The notes under the pieces are model-generated. The model was not told the origin of the DNA and made no database searches. It was given only the letters and a program-made list of their open reading frames with translations. Shown here piece after piece: positions 6,735 to 8,738 of a stretch of 8,738 bases of DNA; position 1 is the first letter of the stretch, and each line of letters opens with the position of its first letter. Made by a program: the position numbers and the translations under genes. The DNA comes from Gammaproteobacteria bacterium (lineage in GTDB: Bacteria > Pseudomonadota > Gammaproteobacteria > Steroidobacterales > JACDCP01), in NCBI GenBank assembly GCA_013817465.1, contig JACDCP010000129.1, positions 1-8,738 of the forward strand, given 5' to 3'.

Positions 6735-6872
6735 ATTCCATTCCTCGCAGGGCCGAATTCATTCGGCCAACCGCCGATGACGCCCGCAATCGCTGGAACA
6801 ATCGGTGCGCGGTTGCCTGCGCGGCGTCAATCGTATGGGAGGTTCTCCCGTGGATCCTGAAACCCGAAGGCG
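6727..6872. other. lspA-pilE convergent spacer
   Basis: This 146-bp gap is mostly repeat: the tail of the palindrome at the lspA stop, copy B of the composite element, and a small GGGAG / CTCCC hairpin at 6838-6849. On the minus strand, just beyond the pilE stop, GGGTTTCA (6856-6863) is another fragment of the repeat core. No ORF or RNA gene is recognisable. Confidence 0.55.
6751..6828. repeat. Composite intergenic repeat, copy B (after lspA)
   Basis: Copy B begins with a perfect palindrome GGCCGAAT, TC spacer, ATTCGGCC (6751-6768), then carries GCCAACCGC (6766-6774) and TGCGCGGTTGCCTGCG (6806-6821), matching copy A after ribF in order and spacing. It lies between convergent lspA and pilE. 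No T-run follows the palindrome, so an intrinsic terminator of standard form is not supported. Confidence 0.65.
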
Positions 6873-7289
6873 TCAGCGCCAGCAGACGTCGACATCGCCG
6901 GGGTCAGAACCCCGTACGCCCTGCTGATTGATCGTAAACGTCTGGCAATCATCGTCGCTGGCCTGGGCCTCACCGGCGATCGCCGTGGCGGTGGCCGTAA
7001 AACCGGCCGTATCCGCAGCGCCCACCGCGAGATCGTATAAACCATTTTCGGTGGTCGGAATGCCGAGGCCGTCCGGTGGTGCGTCTGTGAGGTTTGTGGT
7101 GTACGTATCGTTCTGCAGATAGAACTTTTCCTGGGCCGCCGCGATCTTGAGCAGTGCGGCGGTCGCATCTCCGCGGTTCGTGCGCAGGATGTAATTGCGA
7201 TAGCCGGGTATCGCGATCGAGGCCAGTATCGCCACGATGACGAGCGCGATCATGAGCTCGATCAGGGTGAATCCGCGCATTGCCTTCAT
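6873..7289 (-). CDS. pilE: Type IV minor pilin, PilE-like
   Basis: The product is a type IV prepilin of 138 residues. The leader MKAMRG is followed by FTLIELMIALVIVAILASIA, the hydrophobic N-terminal helix. Prepilin peptidase PilD would cut after Gly6 and N-methylate Phe; Glu5 of the mature protein, needed for pilus assembly, is present. The C-terminal part is a small globular domain ending in a probable disulfide loop (C115 and C136, DDDCQTFTINQQGVRG to VCWR), typical of PilE minor pilins. I chose ATG 7289 because GGAGG lies 8 nt upstream; ATG 7280 would leave only MRG as leader. It follows pilY1 by 46 bp on the same strand, so it is probably the operon's last gene. By family knowledge it would join the priming complex of minor pilins with PilY1. 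A major pilin is less likely given the neighbour. Confidence 0.93.
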   Translation of the reverse strand: MKAMRGFTLIELMIALVIVAILASIAIPGYRNYILRTNRGDATAALLKIAAAQEKFYLQNDTYTTNLTDAPPDGLGIPTTENGLYDLAVGAADTAGFTATATAIAGEAQASDDDCQTFTINQQGVRGSDPGDVDVCWR

Positions 7290-7295
7290 CGATTG

Positions 7296-7302
7296 CCCCT
7301 CC
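7296..7302 (-). promoter_or_regulatory. Ribosome binding site of pilE
   Basis: Minus-strand GGAGGGG (7302-7296) is the only strong Shine-Dalgarno in the window. It fixes the pilE start at 7289. It is exactly complementary over 7 nt to CCCCTCC (7330-7324), the 5' arm of the hairpin just upstream. Confidence 0.75.
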
Positions 7303-7307
7303 GTGAA

Positions 7308-7329
7308 CCCTCCCCCGTCTGGAGGAGGG
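7308..7329 (-). other. Stem-loop between pilY1 and pilE
   Basis: In the minus-strand transcript, CCCUCCUCC (7329-7321), AGAC loop, GGGGGAGGG (7316-7308) forms a 9-bp stem with a single U-G wobble. It begins 6 nt after the pilY1 stop and ends just before the pilE ribosome site. No U-run follows, so it is not an obvious terminator. It may affect processing or the relative expression of the two genes, and could also be a dispersed repeat. Confidence 0.6.
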
Positions 7330-7335
7330 GAGAAA

Positions 7336-8738
7336 CTACTCGGCCCCGTCCTGCCTCCAGAACGTTCGTACCGGTGCATTGGTGAAGTCCGGCTCGCACT
7401 TCTCCACGCCCACCAGGCATTCCGGCGGCGGTGGCTCGCAGGTTTCGCCGGGCGGGCATTCGGTCGGATCGTATTCCGGGAAGAGGAACACGACCTCGGG
7501 AGCAATGCCACCCTGCTCGAGCTTGCGCGAGCGGTCCTCCAGCGTCAGGTCTTCGTCACCGGCCGGGCCGTCGAGATTGGTGACCGGGCTTCCGTCCAGT
7601 ACGTCCACGACATAGAGCCGGTTTTGCGCCTTCGGCAGACAGGAGTTTGGCTCCTGCGGCAGTGGCGTCAGGCTCGTGAAGAACACTTGATCATCGAACG
7701 TGCGTGCTTCGGCCAATACCTTCTCCCCGCCGGCCAGGTTTATTTTCCAACCGCGAGAGCTGGGGGGGATTACCGGGCCAAGTACGCTCGTCACATCGTC
7801 CAGAACGGCATCCGTGATCGGCGTGATGGCATCGAACTCCGGTTGCGTGAGTTTCGTGAACACGTTCGGGTCACGCAGGCCGTAGAACCGATCCTGTATC
7901 CCTGTGTTCAGCGGGTGCGCACGATAGCCTGAGCCAATGGCGATGTTCAGGAACGGCGGAACGCCGGCCAGCTCGGAGTTCACCAGGGACACATCAGGCG
8001 AGTTGTAGAAACGCCGATTCTCGGACAGCGGCGGTGGCGCCGCGAGATCGGCGGCGCCGAGCGTAGCGAACATACCGCCCGTTACCAGCGACGTCGGCGA
8101 CTGACCGTTGAAGACGTCGAAACGGAATACGCGGCCACCCATGTCGGCTGCATACATGCGATCGGCGAATCCATCCTGGTTGAGGTCGATAACCCGCACG
8201 TCGCCCGGGATCGCATTCTCCATCTCGTTGACGATCATATCCGCGCCGCTGCCGGGGCCGCCTGCGCGCCAGAGCAAGGCGCCAGAGACCGCATCGACCA
8301 TGTAAATGCCGTTGCCGAGGCTGTCCGCGGAGTAGTCCTCGTTGTCTTGGCTCGTGTCGTAGCCGCCGCCGAAAATCAGCACGAACTGCTCGTCATTGTT
8401 CGTGTATGCGGCGCCGGAAACGTCCACGCGTGTCGCCAGAGGCGTCGACCAGGTCTGGCCGAGGCCGGCGTAATCGGCACCATCCTTGATCCACATCAGT
8501 TGCGGGCTGGCCTTATCGGTCACATCGAGCGCGTAATACGTGTCTCCGCCGCGACGCATACCGAAGTACAGATAAACCCTGTCATTACCGCTGATAATAC
8601 CGTTGCGGTCCTCATCGAAGACCAGCGAGCGCAGGCTACCATCGATGCCGTAATGTTTGTCCGAGGCGGCCGGATCGTCGAACAGCGTCTTCAGGTCCGG
8701 CAGCAGCTCCTGCGGCACGAATGACCACAGCTCGCTGC
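7336..8738 (-). CDS. pilY1: Type IV pilus tip/biogenesis protein PilY1, C-terminal part (partial)
   Basis: The frame is open to the right edge (466 residues to the TAG at 7338-7336), so the gene starts beyond the window; a GTG at 8718 is internal. PilY1 sits at the pilus tip with the minor pilins and affects pilus extension and surface adhesion. The visible part is its C-terminal beta-propeller: ELWSFVPQELLPDL, YALDVTDKASPQLMW, GLGQTWSTPL, LIFGGGYD, YMVDAVSGALLW, GDVRVIDLNQDGFADRMYAADMGGRVFRFD, and IAIGSGYRAHP. DLNQDGFAD (8187-8161) matches the calcium site known in P. aeruginosa PilY1. DEDRNGIISGND (8616-8581) is a second, EF-hand-like loop. The end is Pro/Cys-rich (four Cys) before FWRQDGAE. 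The N-terminal domain and signal peptide are outside the window. Confidence 0.95.
   Translation of the reverse strand, partial: SELWSFVPQELLPDLKTLFDDPAASDKHYGIDGSLRSLVFDEDRNGIISGNDRVYLYFGMRRGGDTYYALDVTDKASPQLMWIKDGADYAGLGQTWSTPLATRVDVSGAAYTNNDEQFVLIFGGGYDTSQDNEDYSADSLGNGIYMVDAVSGALLWRAGGPGSGADMIVNEMENAIPGDVRVIDLNQDGFADRMYAADMGGRVFRFDVFNGQSPTSLVTGGMFATLGAADLAAPPPLSENRRFYNSPDVSLVNSELAGVPPFLNIAIGSGYRAHPLNTGIQDRFYGLRDPNVFTKLTQPEFDAITPITDAVLDDVTSVLGPVIPPSSRGWKINLAGGEKVLAEARTFDDQVFFTSLTPLPQEPNSCLPKAQNRLYVVDVLDGSPVTNLDGPAGDEDLTLEDRSRKLEQGGIAPEVVFLFPEYDPTECPPGETCEPPPPECLVGVEKCEPDFTNAPVRTFWRQDGAE

Noticed and set aside
7237..7932. Plus-strand frame opposite pilE and pilY1
   Set aside because: It is antisense to recognisable PilE leader and PilY1 propeller sequence, with no family features of its own.
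8347..8724. Plus-strand frame opposite pilY1 at the right edge
   Set aside because: Shadow of the PilY1 calcium-loop and propeller region; no ribosome site or family resemblance.

Overview
This window is a GC-rich chromosomal segment from a gammaproteobacterium. The clues are the gene order obgE / rpsT / murJ-ribF-ileS-lspA next to a type IV pilus minor-pilin cluster (as in the Pseudomonas aeruginosa rpsT-to-fimU region), a UUG-started rpsT, and E. coli-like protein motifs. It is not a Pseudomonas copy: genes found between these loci there (proB, fkpB, ispH, pilY2) are absent here. I cannot assign an order or family from sequence alone.

Layout. 1-149 (+): last codons of the GTPase gene obgE. 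150-311: spacer with palindromic repeats. 312-578 (-): rpsT, ribosomal protein S20, with a good promoter in the 78-bp divergent gap. 657-2210 (+): murJ, lipid II flippase. 2279-3214 (+): ribF, riboflavin kinase/FAD synthetase, preceded by a perfect TATAAT box. 3215-3373: repeat-rich spacer. 3374-6196 (+): ileS, isoleucyl-tRNA synthetase. 6193-6726 (+): lspA, lipoprotein signal peptidase, starting inside the ileS stop (GTGA overlap). 6727-6872: repeat-rich convergent spacer. 6873-7289 (-): a PilE-type minor pilin. 7336-8738 (-): the C-terminal 466 residues of PilY1, running off the right edge.

The plus-strand genes are housekeeping functions in translation, cofactor supply, cell-wall precursor export and lipoprotein maturation. 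The minus-strand right end is the tail of a type IV pilus operon, read pilY1 then pilE. All coding sequence belongs to known families, and I see no undescribed multi-gene system. No gene-free stretch exceeds 162 bp.

The least explained signal is intergenic: a family of short palindromes with a TTTCAA-like core (three have perfect 8-bp arms that covary), a composite element of about 75-80 bp present after both ribF and lspA, and stop codons of obgE, ribF and lspA lying in or beside the loops of such palindromes. A possible competing-hairpin arrangement before pilE, and the use of GTG or TTG starts by all five complete non-pilus genes, are also worth a look.
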